A stretch of 64,000 nucleotides of DNA from JBCCMQ01 sp039026235 (GCA_039026235.1 JBCCMQ010000001.1:248001-312000); one strand, 5' to 3'. Shown: positions 33,891 through 42,253, numbered from the stretch's first letter. A program made the numbers and translations. Notes: generated by a model not told the origin, from the sequence alone.

Positions 33891-34582
33891 GGTTGAAATC
33901 CGGCCCGCTTCCTGAGCCTATCGTGATCGATAAAGGTGACGCGTTTCGCGCCCTGCAACTCAACGATCCCGGCCTTGCGGAGCTTGGTGATCTGGCGACT
34001 CACGGTTTCGACGGTAAGCCCGATATAGTCTGCAATGTCGGCGCGCCCGAGGGGCAAGTCAAAAGCATCCGCTCCCGCGCATCCAAGGTTCTTAAGCTTA
34101 TGCGAGACATGCAGAAAGAAGCTCGCGACCCGTTCCTCAGCCGTTTTCCTTCCAAGGAGTACGATCCAATCGCGCGCCAGTTGGAGTTCGTTGCGCGTCT
34201 GGTGCAAAAGCTTGCTTTCAAGAGATGGGTAGCGATGCACCAGACCTTCGAACCTGCCACGCGGGAACAGGCAGAGCTCCAGATCCGTGACTGCCACGAT
34301 CGATTGCGTCTCAGTAGGATCCTCTTGCAAACCGGGGTACCCGCCGATGAAATCGGATGGAAAAAGCAGGCCTACAATCTGTGACCGACCGTCTTCGGCC
34401 CCGCGCACAAGCTTTTGTCCCGAGGTCAGATGCTTCCGACGTGCGATGGCGGTCAGATCGGTGATTTCGTCCGACGTAAGCGCACCGCACAGGCCGGAAT
34501 GCCTGATGGCGCATGTTGCGCAGACAGCGATCGTGCGTTGACCGCCCGTACCGATTGATGTTTCCGCGTGTTCCCGCGTCAT
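33887..34582 (-). CDS. FnrL-paralogous Crp/Fnr regulator lacking 20 residues of the sensor domain
   Basis: The 231-residue protein is close to the FnrL at 35657-36403 along its length. It keeps the Fe-S cysteines (Cys21, Cys24, Cys32 in CATCAIRHSGLC, and Cys104 in LELCLFP), the dimerisation helix (NELQLARDWIVLLGRKTAEERVASFF) and the winged helix (RADIADYIGLTVETVSRQITKLRK). Between Gln56 and Lys57 it lacks the 20 residues corresponding to 56-75 of FnrL, which form beta strands of the jelly roll. The deletion is in frame. It may be inactive, constitutive or have altered oxygen response. An NNR-like palindrome lies 61-74 bases before the start. Confidence 0.82.
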   Translation of the reverse strand: MTREHAETSIGTGGQRTIAVCATCAIRHSGLCGALTSDEITDLTAIARRKHLTSGQKLVRGAEDGRSQIVGLLFPSDFIGGYPGLQEDPTETQSIVAVTDLELCLFPRGRFEGLVHRYPSLESKLLHQTRNELQLARDWIVLLGRKTAEERVASFFLHVSHKLKNLGCAGADAFDLPLGRADIADYIGLTVETVSRQITKLRKAGIVELQGAKRVTFIDHDRLRKRAGFQP

Positions 34583-34642
34583 CGTCGTGCTCGAACTTTC
34601 TGAACTTGCAAACCAACAGTATGCATCTGGCCAAAAGAGACT

Positions 34643-34656
34643 TTGCGATTTCGCAA
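34643..34656. promoter_or_regulatory. TTGCG-N4-CGCAA palindrome (NnrR/Dnr-like site)
   Basis: TTGCGATTTCGCAA is a perfect 5-bp inverted repeat with a 4-base spacer, the layout of Crp/Fnr-superfamily sites but with TTGCG half-sites like those of NnrR-type nitric-oxide regulators. It lies 61-74 bases upstream of the shortened FnrL paralogue and so probably controls it. The adjacent Crp/Fnr gene at 34731-35450 is a candidate binder. Confidence 0.6.
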
Positions 34657-34730
34657 GCTCGGGCCACTTTCACACCCCTCGCGGGCAGCCAAAGTGTCGC
34701 AGGCGGCGAAAGCCGCTTTGGCGGGCCTCA

Positions 34731-35450
34731 TCAAGCCGCCATTGAAATGTCGGCCAATAGGTCGGGGCGGGCCACGATCACCTTCCGCCGGTGGCTTTGG
34801 ATAATACCGGATCTTTGCCAAGCGCTCATGACACGGCTGACCGAATGGGTGTTCGCACCCGTGAGTTCTGAGATGTCCTGGCGGGTGATGGGAAAGGCAA
34901 CCTCGGTGCCAACGTCGGTTGCCACACCGGCCTTATCTGTCAGACGAAGCAGTGCGAGCGCGATACGCTGCTCTACGGAGCGGGTGGCCATCTCGACAAC
35001 CTTGCTGGTCATCTCTTGCATCCTCGCGCCCAGCGTCCGGCGCGCCGCCGCTCCAAAGGCTGGATTGAGCTCGGCGATCCGGTCCCACAGGTCGCTTGTC
35101 CACGACAGCACCAGACAGTCCGACGCAGCCCGCGCCGTGACCGAGTAGCTTTTGCTTTCGGTCGCCTTGGCAATACCAAAGAGGTTTCCCGCAGTCACGT
35201 GGTGCAAGACAACCTGTTCGCCCTGACGGGTCGTGCGCAAGAGCCTCACAAAACCGTCGAGCAACAGAAAAAAGGCCCGTGCGTCATCGGCCTGTCGGAA
35301 GAGCGTGTCACCCGCTTTTAGACGACGATGCGATGCAAGGCGCAGAATTTCGCCTCTAACCGGCCCTTCGATGCCGGCGAAGGGAACAGAGGCTGACAAC
35401 AGAGCTTTTTCAAGCCCACCATTTGCCTGCGCGTTTTTTGTTTTTGCCAT
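34731..35450 (-). CDS. Crp/Fnr-family regulator without Fe-S cysteines (NnrR/Dnr-like)
   Basis: A 239-residue Crp/Fnr protein. The cyclic-nucleotide-type domain spans about residues 15-130 (KAGDTLFRQADDARAFFLLLDGFVRLLRTTRQGEQVVLHHV). It then has a dimer helix (SVEQRIALALLRL) and helix-turn-helix ITRQDISELTGANTHSVSRVMSAW. The N-terminal and central Fe-S cysteines of FNR are absent, so it is not an oxygen-sensing Fe-S type. The closest functional group is the nitric-oxide- or heme-responsive Dnr/NnrR type, but this is inference. ATG 35450 (MAKTKNAQ) is preferred to a longer Arg-rich upstream frame. Confidence 0.75.
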   Translation of the reverse strand: MAKTKNAQANGGLEKALLSASVPFAGIEGPVRGEILRLASHRRLKAGDTLFRQADDARAFFLLLDGFVRLLRTTRQGEQVVLHHVTAGNLFGIAKATESKSYSVTARAASDCLVLSWTSDLWDRIAELNPAFGAAARRTLGARMQEMTSKVVEMATRSVEQRIALALLRLTDKAGVATDVGTEVAFPITRQDISELTGANTHSVSRVMSAWQRSGIIQSHRRKVIVARPDLLADISMAA

Positions 35451-35596
35451 CTCGGATGCCTGTTGTTTTCGACCGCACATCTGCCCATTGCGCGGGCGTG
35501 GTCGTTGCATGCGCCCCGCAGCAGAGACGCCCGCTCTTGCGTGACCGTGCAAGGCAGACGTCGGTCAAATTTTACAGGGTCTTTGGCGCCAATAAC

Positions 35597-35610
35597 TTGC
35601 GTTGGATCAA
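35597..35610. promoter_or_regulatory. Hybrid Crp/Fnr-type half-site pair TTGCG-N4-ATCAA
   Basis: TTGCGTTGGATCAA combines an NnrR-like TTGCG half and an FNR-like ATCAA half with the standard 4-base spacer. It is 147-160 bases before the Crp/Fnr gene start at 35450 and in the gap after the fnrL stop. It could link oxygen and nitric-oxide regulators. The distance to the start is rather long, so this is tentative. Confidence 0.4.
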
Positions 35611-35656
35611 GTTTTTGCGGGCGACTGGCTGGGCTGCACCAAGTGCATGGCTCGTT

Positions 35657-36403
35657 TTAAAAACCGGCCTGCGCCGCCAGTGCATCCACGTCGATGTGGG
35701 ATATCCGGCGCGCGCCTTCGATTTCCAGCACCCCAGCCTTGCGCAGATTGCTGATCTGTCGGCTTACCGTTTCAACCGTGAGCCCGATATGGTCTGCGAT
35801 ATCGCTGCGGCTGAGGGGCAGATCAAAACCTTCGGACGATGTGCACCCCTGATTTTGCATGCGTTCCCCGATATGCAACAGAAAGGTCGCCACTTTTTCA
35901 GGTGCCGTTTTGCGCCCGAGCAAAACCATCCAATCGCGCGCAACCTGCAATTCGTTCAATGTTCGGGCCAGCAACCGGTGCTCTAAGCCCGGATACTGTT
36001 GCGCAAGCACTTTGAATTGCGACCGGGGAAACAGGCAAAGTTCAAGTTCCGTGGCAGCCTCTATGGAATATGGCTCGGCCGTGCCCGCGGGCCCATCTGC
36101 ATAAGCGCCGATAAAATCGGACGGAAAGAGAAGGCCGACAATCTGTGTCCGGCCGTCATACGCGCCGCGCACCAGCTTTCCCACGCCGCTAACGATATTG
36201 GCAAAGTCTAGTGCGATATCGCCCTCAAGCACATGGAATTGACCACGGTCCAGGGTCTTGCGTCGTGAAATCTTGTTGAGGCTGGCCAGTTCTTCTGCAC
36301 TGAGCGCGCCGCAAAGGCTGCTGTTTCGCACCGCACAGGCGGCGCAAATTGAAGATTCGTCATGGAACCCGCCAGTGCTGACGGACCTCATGGCACTGTT
36401 CAT
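35657..36403 (-). CDS. fnrL: FnrL-type oxygen-sensing Crp/Fnr regulator
   Basis: The 248-residue protein has the full FNR layout. Cys20, Cys23 and Cys31 (CAACAVRNSSLC) with Cys123 (ELELCLFP) can hold the O2-labile [4Fe-4S] cluster. Next come a complete sensor domain (GDIALDFANIVSGVGKLVRG), a dimer helix (NELQVARDWMVLLGRKTAPEKVATFL) and the DNA-reading helix RSDIADHIGLTVETVSRQISNLRK. It most likely activates ccoNOQP and neighbours through the TTGAT-N4-ATCAA boxes. A shortened paralogue lies 1.1 kb away. The start at 36403 gives the usual FnrL length; ATG 4 codons in is an alternative. Confidence 0.92.
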   Translation of the reverse strand: MNSAMRSVSTGGFHDESSICAACAVRNSSLCGALSAEELASLNKISRRKTLDRGQFHVLEGDIALDFANIVSGVGKLVRGAYDGRTQIVGLLFPSDFIGAYADGPAGTAEPYSIEAATELELCLFPRSQFKVLAQQYPGLEHRLLARTLNELQVARDWMVLLGRKTAPEKVATFLLHIGERMQNQGCTSSEGFDLPLSRSDIADHIGLTVETVSRQISNLRKAGVLEIEGARRISHIDVDALAAQAGF

Positions 36404-36630
36404 TGGGCGACTCTCCTACCGCCATAAAGACATGAGCAGCTGTGCCAAATCAAGCGCTGCCCAAAACACAAAGTTCACGCGGTAGTGTTCGTAGGGGCGC
36501 CTCAGCGGGCGTTTTTGCCTGTGCAGGACAGAACTGTCGTAGCAATGTGCCGCTGGCCGTCAGCCGCATCCCTATGAGACAGGGCACTGCTCATTCCTGA
36601 CCAAAGACAACGCCCGACCACGCTGGCAAC

Positions 36631-37326
36631 TCAGAACGCAATGGGCTTTCCGTCGCGAAAGAACCCACCGGTGGGACCGTCAGTCGGGAGCGTCGCTGCC
36701 CAGACCACGCCTTTCGCGCCTTCTGCTACAGGGCGTCCGCCGCCACCCATGTCTGTGGCAACCCAACCGGGGCAAACGGCATTTACCAAGACACCCAGGT
36801 CTTTGAGTTCAGCCGCCGTCTTAATCGTCAGCGCGTTCAGTCCCGCTTTGGCGATACCATATCCGGGCGTTCCTGCGGACATGTCCGAAAGCGACCCCGA
36901 GCCCGAGGATACGTTCACAATCCGGCTGTCGTCGCCCCGTTTCAAGAGCGGCACAGCGGCGATAATCATGGCCCATGCGCCGAAGAGATTGGTCTCAAAC
37001 GCCCGGCGGACCCGCGCAAGGTCTGCGGTGTGGGCGCTTTGGTCGGTGTCATAATCGACCCCTGCGTTGTTGACCAACACATCGAGACATCCATGGGCCG
37101 CGTCGATTTCTGCCAGGGCCGAAGTGACGGATGCGGGGTCAGACACATCCAATTCTACGGCCTTGGCAAATTGTCCAATCAGCTTTGCAACCTCTTGCCC
37201 CTTCTCAATGTTTCGACAACCCACGAACACGTGGAAATGGTGGTCTTCCGCCAATTGGCGGGTCACTTCCCGCCCGATGCCCCGGTTGGCACCGGTGACG
37301 AGTGCAATACGTGTTCGTCTGGTCAT
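36631..37326 (-). CDS. Short-chain dehydrogenase/reductase
   Basis: A complete 231-residue classical SDR: the cofactor motif TGANRGIGREV (NADP(H)-type Arg after the Asn), CRNIEKGQEVA, LDVLVNNAGVDYD, NVSSGSGSLSDMSAGTPGYGIAKAGLNALT (catalytic Ser, Tyr, Lys), and CPGWVATDMGG. Carbonyl-reductase-like; substrate unknown. It lies next to a LysR gene on the same strand that is paralogous to the LysR at the second SnoaL/AhpD module, so it may be part of that regulon. Confidence 0.9.
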   Translation of the reverse strand: MTRRTRIALVTGANRGIGREVTRQLAEDHHFHVFVGCRNIEKGQEVAKLIGQFAKAVELDVSDPASVTSALAEIDAAHGCLDVLVNNAGVDYDTDQSAHTADLARVRRAFETNLFGAWAMIIAAVPLLKRGDDSRIVNVSSGSGSLSDMSAGTPGYGIAKAGLNALTIKTAAELKDLGVLVNAVCPGWVATDMGGGGRPVAEGAKGVVWAATLPTDGPTGGFFRDGKPIAF

Positions 37327-37544
37327 GCGCTCTCCTTCGGGACGGGACCAACGGGTTTGCCGCCAGGTTGATGAGAAGGCCGGGGGATCAAAATGCGACC
37401 AACTGCGCTAGAGTGCAATCCAGGTGGCGCGGTCTGTAGATTTTCAAAACCGCTGCCGCAGGAAAGGCGTTGCCAAGATACCGAGTTTTGCAATCGGAGC
37501 CGCCGTAGTTTGCGGCGCGGATGGCCTCCGGGACAACGACCCGG

Positions 37545-38420
37545 CTACGGTGCGCCCTTTCGTACATCAGCACCGCGCAGATGCTCAAGAAAGGCCTGGA
37601 CCAGCCGTGAGCGGTGTAAGTCCACATGGGTGACCAGCCATGCATTCTGTTGCGAGACCGTAAGTCTTGGCAACACCCGTATCAAATCGCAGTCGGCTTC
37701 GCTTTCCCTGATGCCTGCCTGGCCTAATCCAAATCCCGACCGGATGGCATCGATTGCGATCATTGGATCGTTGGTCACAAGGCTCAGCGCCTGACGCGGT
37801 ATGCGGAAGCGTTTTACGACATCGATAAAACCGTCATTGCTTTCCACGCCGACAAACCAGTGCTGGGCGAACTCAGCTGTGGAACCCGGCTGTGCGTGAC
37901 GCGCGAAATAGCTTCTGTGCCCGAAGAGACCTACCTCTTTGCTGCGGTAGGGCAGAACGACATAGTCCGGGTGGCGTGGGCGCGGCCCGGTCCTGACCGC
38001 TATGTCGGCTTCACCGAGCTCCAGCCGAAGGCGTTTGTTCTCGGCCAGTATGCGGACGTTGACGGCCGGGTGGTCCTCACAAAAGAACTTGGTGCATTTC
38101 AAGAGCTCAGGCGCCGTGCCCACCAGACAGGTGATGGTCAGTGCACCGGTCAGGGTTTCGTTGCGTTCGGTGGTGTCCTGGACAAAGCGTTCCATCAGTC
38201 GGTCGGTGGATTCGGCCAACTGATGCAGCGCCTTGCCATCCGACGTCAGGGTGTAGCCATCTTTGTGGCGCAGAAAGAGCTTTGTCGCCAAGGCGTCTTC
38301 AAGCGCGTCGATGTGGCGCGTTACGGTCGCGCGGTGGACGTTCAGTTCTGCGGCAGCCGAACGGACTGTGCCATGGCGGGAAAGCACCATCGCCGTGCGC
38401 ATCTCTGTCCATAGTCTCAT
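37545..38420 (-). CDS. LysR-family regulator (paralogue of the 60 kb LysR)
   Basis: A 291-residue LysR protein with a short N-terminus: AMVLSRHGTVRSAAAELNVHRATVTRHIDALEDALATKLFLRH. The effector domain includes LRLELGEADIAVRTGPRP, DYVVLPYRSKEVGLFGHRSYFARH and the C-terminal WLVTHVDLHRSRLVQAFLEHLR. The last two blocks are nearly matched in the LysR at 60019-60879 (DYVVLPHEPVKMGLYASRSYLER; WIVTHVDLHRSAKIQAFLEHCR). Each of these two regulators lies beside one copy of the SnoaL/AhpD-repeat gene pair. An AT-rich palindrome lies just upstream of the start. Confidence 0.88.
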   Translation of the reverse strand: MRLWTEMRTAMVLSRHGTVRSAAAELNVHRATVTRHIDALEDALATKLFLRHKDGYTLTSDGKALHQLAESTDRLMERFVQDTTERNETLTGALTITCLVGTAPELLKCTKFFCEDHPAVNVRILAENKRLRLELGEADIAVRTGPRPRHPDYVVLPYRSKEVGLFGHRSYFARHAQPGSTAEFAQHWFVGVESNDGFIDVVKRFRIPRQALSLVTNDPMIAIDAIRSGFGLGQAGIRESEADCDLIRVLPRLTVSQQNAWLVTHVDLHRSRLVQAFLEHLRGADVRKGAP

Positions 38421-38450
38421 CGCGCGACTGTGTATAGAATTGGATAATGT

Positions 38451-38475
38451 CTAGTTTAATATCGATATAAATTAG
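38451..38475. promoter_or_regulatory. AT-rich near-palindrome upstream of the LysR gene
   Basis: A 25-bp near-perfect palindrome centred on ATCGAT (38461-38466), with outer arms CTA and TAG and inner TTTA/TAAA, lies 31-55 bases before the LysR start. It stands out in composition from the GC-rich surroundings. It contains the T-N11-A type symmetry used by LysR proteins, so it is a likely autoregulatory site. Confidence 0.5.
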
Positions 38476-38933
38476 ATCTTTGAAGAGTGGTTTCTCGAAA
38501 GTGCATGACTCTACGGCGAACAGGGACCCTGCGCGACGGACATTGCTGCATGAACGCGCAGCCCCGCGCGGAAAATCGAGCATACATGCAAGGTGCCAGC
38601 TTGACTTAGCGTCCGTCCAAGGGAGCTGCCGGCGCATTTTTACGCCCAACGCTCTTGCCACAGACCGCCGGCAGTGCGTGCATTCCAATCCCCTTGGCCT
38701 TGCCGTCCCCGGACACTGCCGCCGCCAATGACTTCCGTACCGATCGGGTGCGTATTCAGACGGAGCATTCCGTGAAAGATGACGAACGTGCCAGCCCTTG
38801 TCCCGGCAAAGCGTGCGAGCGCTTAGTGGGCGCAACCAGTGGCCCGTCTGCCAGATCCACTATTCTCTGGGCCCGGGCCCCGTGGTGCGTAATGCGCCAA
38901 CCCAGAATTTTGCGATCCGAACGCGCGCAGATG
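38476..38933. other. Intergenic region, no gene recognised
   Basis: About 460 bases between the LysR promoter and the end of the MarR gene. Open frames in it have Arg/Pro-rich shadow composition and no motif. Nothing could be supported here. Confidence 0.4.
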
Positions 38934-39374
38934 CTAGTGAGAACCAGACAACTGGCGCAGGATCCGGATCATCGCCCTGAGATCGGCCGCCGAGATCCGG
39001 TCGGCGATCCGGCCCACGGCATCCGTCATGACGTTGCGCATTACATCCACGCTTTCTTGACCCGATCTGCTAAGCGAGATCAGGTTCACCCGGCCGTCGT
39101 GCGGATCCATATCACGGCGGATCAGTCCCTTGTCTTCCAGACTGCGCAAAAGCCGGGTCATCTGCGAATTGTCCCGCCCCATCTCGGTTACAAGCCGTTG
39201 AATCGAACAAGGTTGCAGATCTGCGATGGCAAGCATGACCATGCCGCCGAAGGGCCCCACCTTGTGCGTATCAATCGTTGGCATGACACGAAACATCCGG
39301 CCATTGATCCGCCGCACAACAAGATCAAGCGCGCGCGTCAGTTCGTAAACGTCAGAGTCGGTGTTCGCCATCAA
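38934..39374 (-). CDS. MarR-family transcriptional regulator
   Basis: The 146-residue winged-helix protein has the MarR pattern: CSIQRLVTEMGRDNSQMTRLLRSLEDKGLIRRDMDPHDGRVNLISLSRSGQE (residues about 56-107, quoted in outline), with the wing DPHDGR. It is divergent from the SnoaL-like/AhpD gene pair across about 240 bases and may control it; a phenolic or oxidant signal would be usual for the family. ATG 39371 (second codon) is an equal start candidate. Confidence 0.87.
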   Translation of the reverse strand: MMANTDSDVYELTRALDLVVRRINGRMFRVMPTIDTHKVGPFGGMVMLAIADLQPCSIQRLVTEMGRDNSQMTRLLRSLEDKGLIRRDMDPHDGRVNLISLSRSGQESVDVMRNVMTDAVGRIADRISAADLRAMIRILRQLSGSH

Positions 39375-39615
39375 AGAGCCTTTGACGCCTCGGGATTGCG
39401 CGCGGGTGTAGCCTGGACACGTTCCGCTCTAGCGCACTTCGCAAATCAGAGACAGACCGAACAGCGTGGCCCGCCAAGCGATTTAGCGGACCGATCGCGC
39501 CAGACCGCAGCAAGTGTCCGCGACCGGATCCCTCGGAAATCAGGGGCGACCATCCGAACTTACTTCAGCTCTGCTTGGTCTGGCGCCGAGTGACACACCA
39601 GAAATGGAGACGTCA

Positions 39616-40218
39616 ATGACCACATCATTTCACCCGACCGCAACCGCCGCCGCCGCGATTTCCGCGCTGGTCTTCGCCACCGGTGCCCCCGCCCATGCCC
39701 AGGAACAAGCGGCGCCCACAAAGCCCATGACGTCGCGGGACCAGGCGCAGATCTACCGCCATTCCATCCCCACGGGTTGGGAGACAGAGATCTATGTCAC
39801 CGACGCACAGGGGGCCGAGCGCGCCCAGATGCTACTTGATCTCTACGAGATCCTTCAGACCGCTCCGACGATTGAAAACGTTCAGCCGTTTCTGCGGCCC
39901 GACTATATTCAGCATTCCAGCATGCTGCCCAATGGCGCGCCCCCATTGGCCATGCTTTTCTCAACTTCCGTGTCGCAATTTCCGGTTAAGATCGACGTTT
40001 ATCGAATTGCAATTGTTGGCAATTTTGGCATGGCACACGTGAACTTCCGAAACCTCGACAATGAGGATCCGGAAGATCTGGGGATCGCTGCGGTCGACAT
40101 GTATCTCTGGGACGAAAACGGGCTTTTGGCCGAACATTGGGACACTCTGCAGGAGGTGCCCCTTTATTCTGCAAATACCAACACCGAATTTCTTCGGCTC
40201 TTTGAGGGGGCAGAGTAA
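39616..40218 (+). CDS. Secreted SnoaL/NTF2-like protein, module copy A
   Basis: The 200-residue protein has a signal peptide (SFHPTATAAAAISALVFATGAPAHA) and an NTF2-like fold of the SnoaL-like aldol-condensation type (COG4922 group): YIQHSSMLPNGAPPLAMLF, GNFGMAHVNFRNLDNEDPEDLGIAAVDMYLW and LLAEHWDTLQEVP. The conserved His (YIQH, AEHWD) and Asp residues line the pocket. ATG 39616 has GGAGA upstream. Its stop is 1 base before the next ATG, so the pair is tightly coupled. A paralogue with the same neighbour lies at 61298-61882. Enzyme activity is unknown. Confidence 0.75.
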   Translation: MTTSFHPTATAAAAISALVFATGAPAHAQEQAAPTKPMTSRDQAQIYRHSIPTGWETEIYVTDAQGAERAQMLLDLYEILQTAPTIENVQPFLRPDYIQHSSMLPNGAPPLAMLFSTSVSQFPVKIDVYRIAIVGNFGMAHVNFRNLDNEDPEDLGIAAVDMYLWDENGLLAEHWDTLQEVPLYSANTNTEFLRLFEGAE

Positions 40219-40219
40219 G

Positions 40220-42115
40220 ATGGTGCTTGCCCGACTTCTCGGCGGCGCCGCGCTGGTGCTTGCAGCCGTGCCGGCAACGGCCCAGACCTTGCCGGTCCCT
40301 CCGGCGGCAGACCTGGCGATGCCCTACACCGATCGGCATTTGATCGACATCAGCAACCTGCGCGATTTCTACAACGGGCTTTTGGTGGCCGACGCGATGA
40401 TCCACGCCGACGGCATGTTCGATTCCGTCACCAAGTGGCATCTGACCCTGCGACAGATGATCGGTATGGAAAGCAATCACCAGCAGGCGCGTGCGGCGCT
40501 GCAACTTTCTCTTCTGGGTGTTCCGACGGACGAGATCAGGGCGACCTGGTCCGCCAATTTTGTCGATTCGATCGAGGATCCGCGCCGCCGGGCAGCTTTC
40601 AGGTACATCGACGCGGTGGGCCAGCTGCCCACGTCGGTGACAGCGGATACCCATGCGCGGCTGCGCACGAACTATACGGATCGCCAGATTGCGGAACTCT
40701 TTGATATGGCGGCGGTCAACACGTCCCTCGCCGTCCACGACCAGGTCCTGCCTGTACCGACGGATGCCGAGACCCTGGCCTGGGCTTTGGAGAACCTGGC
40801 CGAAGTGGGATGGGCCCCCGGCCCGAATGTGGCCAGTTCAGAAGAAGAGCAACGCGTAAGCGCTTTCGTGGGTGCCACGCTAAGCGCAATTCAAGATCAG
40901 ATTTACCGTGACTGGCAACCCCATGACATCGCGGCAATTAATCCCGAGATGGAGGCCGATGTGGTCAACATCCTCACGGGCTACGACATTTCCCCAGTCA
41001 CGTTTGACGGTGATTTTGACGGCATCGAAGAACCCTTTGATGCCTTCCCGCTCAGCTTCAACGACTGGAAAACGCCGGAAATGGACACGGTGAATGCGCC
41101 TGCGGCGGACGTGCCGCCATTTGATGTGGCGGCCTATGACCATGTTTATTTCAGCCCTGCGGTCATCCCGGATGCCGCCTATCCCTATAGCGACCGGGCC
41201 TATTTTGACACCGAATGGACCCGTCAAAGCTCACTCGGCACGCTTGAAATGGACGCCTATTTGCTGATCCGGGACCGTGCGATCGATCTCAAGACCAAAT
41301 GGTCGCTGTTCTTTGTCTACCAGCTCGCGTCCGGCTGTGTGCACTGTCAGGTGCATGGTGCCTTTGGCGTGTTTCAGGAATTCGAGGACGACTATATTGG
41401 GGGCGAGGTACCGCCCAAAGACATGCCCGCCGTCGTCGGGCACATTCAAAGCCTGATGGACATCGAGCGGTCGAGCTATATCACCGAGGCTGAACGGGCG
41501 GCTCTGCGTTTGGCGCGGGATGCGGGTGCCATGCCGGCGATGAATACAGCAGCGCATATTGCCGAACTCCGTCGTCACTACACCGATCGCGAGATACAGG
41601 AGATTCTTGCCACGCTGGTGCTGACCGGCTGGCTGGCGACAAGCATGCAGTCCCAGGCAACGGTTACGGATCGGTTGAGCATGTCGTGGGCAATGCGGAA
41701 CCTGTCTTCGGCGGGCTGGAAACCCGGGGTCCACATTGGATTACCCAACGAACAGAGACCCTATCACATGAGTGAACTCTTCGCCGCCGTTGGGGCGCAG
41801 ATTGCCATGGGCAAGGTGACGGATGCAGCGTCAGACTGGCTGGGCGTTGACGTGCCGCTCGCCATCGACGGTGATGGCGACGGGGTCGAAGATGCCTATG
41901 ACGGTTTTCCGGATGACCCCGGCCGCTGGGCAGACACGGATCGGGACGGCATCGAAGACGATCAGGATGCGGACATTGATGGCGACGGTATCTCCAACAC
42001 CGATGAGTTGGCTGCCGGGACATTTCCGTACAAGGCAGACAGCGACGGCGACGGACAGGAAGATGCGGCCGAGGCGCTGGCCGGAACCAATCCGGTCGAC
42101 CCGCGAGATTTCTGA
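40220..42115 (+). CDS. Secreted tandem AhpD-like protein with calcium-type (TSP3) repeats, copy A
   Basis: A 631-residue exported protein (signal MVLARLLGGAALVLAAVPATAQ) built as an internal duplication. The first AhpD/carboxymuconolactone-decarboxylase-like half (about 45-225) has no Cys at the active site (MESNHQQAR). It is followed by a calcium-loop segment (DGDFDGIEEPFDAFP). The second half (about 330-530) carries the redox motif GCVHCQVHG (Cys373, Cys376, His379). The C-terminus has several aspartate-rich TSP3/EF-hand-like loops (DGDGDGVEDAYDGFPDD, DIDGDGISNTDE). Each half ends with a YTDRxI...GWxPG block. The stop-to-start spacing to the SnoaL-like gene is 1 base. Role unknown, perhaps an extracytoplasmic peroxidase or thiol-redox enzyme. 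Confidence 0.7.
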   Translation: MVLARLLGGAALVLAAVPATAQTLPVPPAADLAMPYTDRHLIDISNLRDFYNGLLVADAMIHADGMFDSVTKWHLTLRQMIGMESNHQQARAALQLSLLGVPTDEIRATWSANFVDSIEDPRRRAAFRYIDAVGQLPTSVTADTHARLRTNYTDRQIAELFDMAAVNTSLAVHDQVLPVPTDAETLAWALENLAEVGWAPGPNVASSEEEQRVSAFVGATLSAIQDQIYRDWQPHDIAAINPEMEADVVNILTGYDISPVTFDGDFDGIEEPFDAFPLSFNDWKTPEMDTVNAPAADVPPFDVAAYDHVYFSPAVIPDAAYPYSDRAYFDTEWTRQSSLGTLEMDAYLLIRDRAIDLKTKWSLFFVYQLASGCVHCQVHGAFGVFQEFEDDYIGGEVPPKDMPAVVGHIQSLMDIERSSYITEAERAALRLARDAGAMPAMNTAAHIAELRRHYTDREIQEILATLVLTGWLATSMQSQATVTDRLSMSWAMRNLSSAGWKPGVHIGLPNEQRPYHMSELFAAVGAQIAMGKVTDAASDWLGVDVPLAIDGDGDGVEDAYDGFPDDPGRWADTDRDGIEDDQDADIDGDGISNTDELAAGTFPYKADSDGDGQEDAAEALAGTNPVDPRDF

Positions 42116-42253
42116 GACAGTGCCGCACGTGGCCAGTTCCGATATCTCACGGGATAAAAATCAATTGCCGAGGCGGCGCAAACCGAATTGTACCGCGCGA
42201 GCCGAGCGTACCGGCACTGCGCGATCATCCGCTGTGTGCAGCGGACGCTAAGT

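Noticed and set aside
38655..39593. Long plus-strand open frame antisense to the MarR gene
   Set aside because: The composition is that of a shadow frame (Arg, His and Pro rich), while the minus strand encodes a clear MarR protein.
40880..41227. Minus-strand frame within the AhpD-repeat gene with apparent Arg/His-rich product
   Set aside because: Complement of the calcium-loop and domain codons; no independent support.
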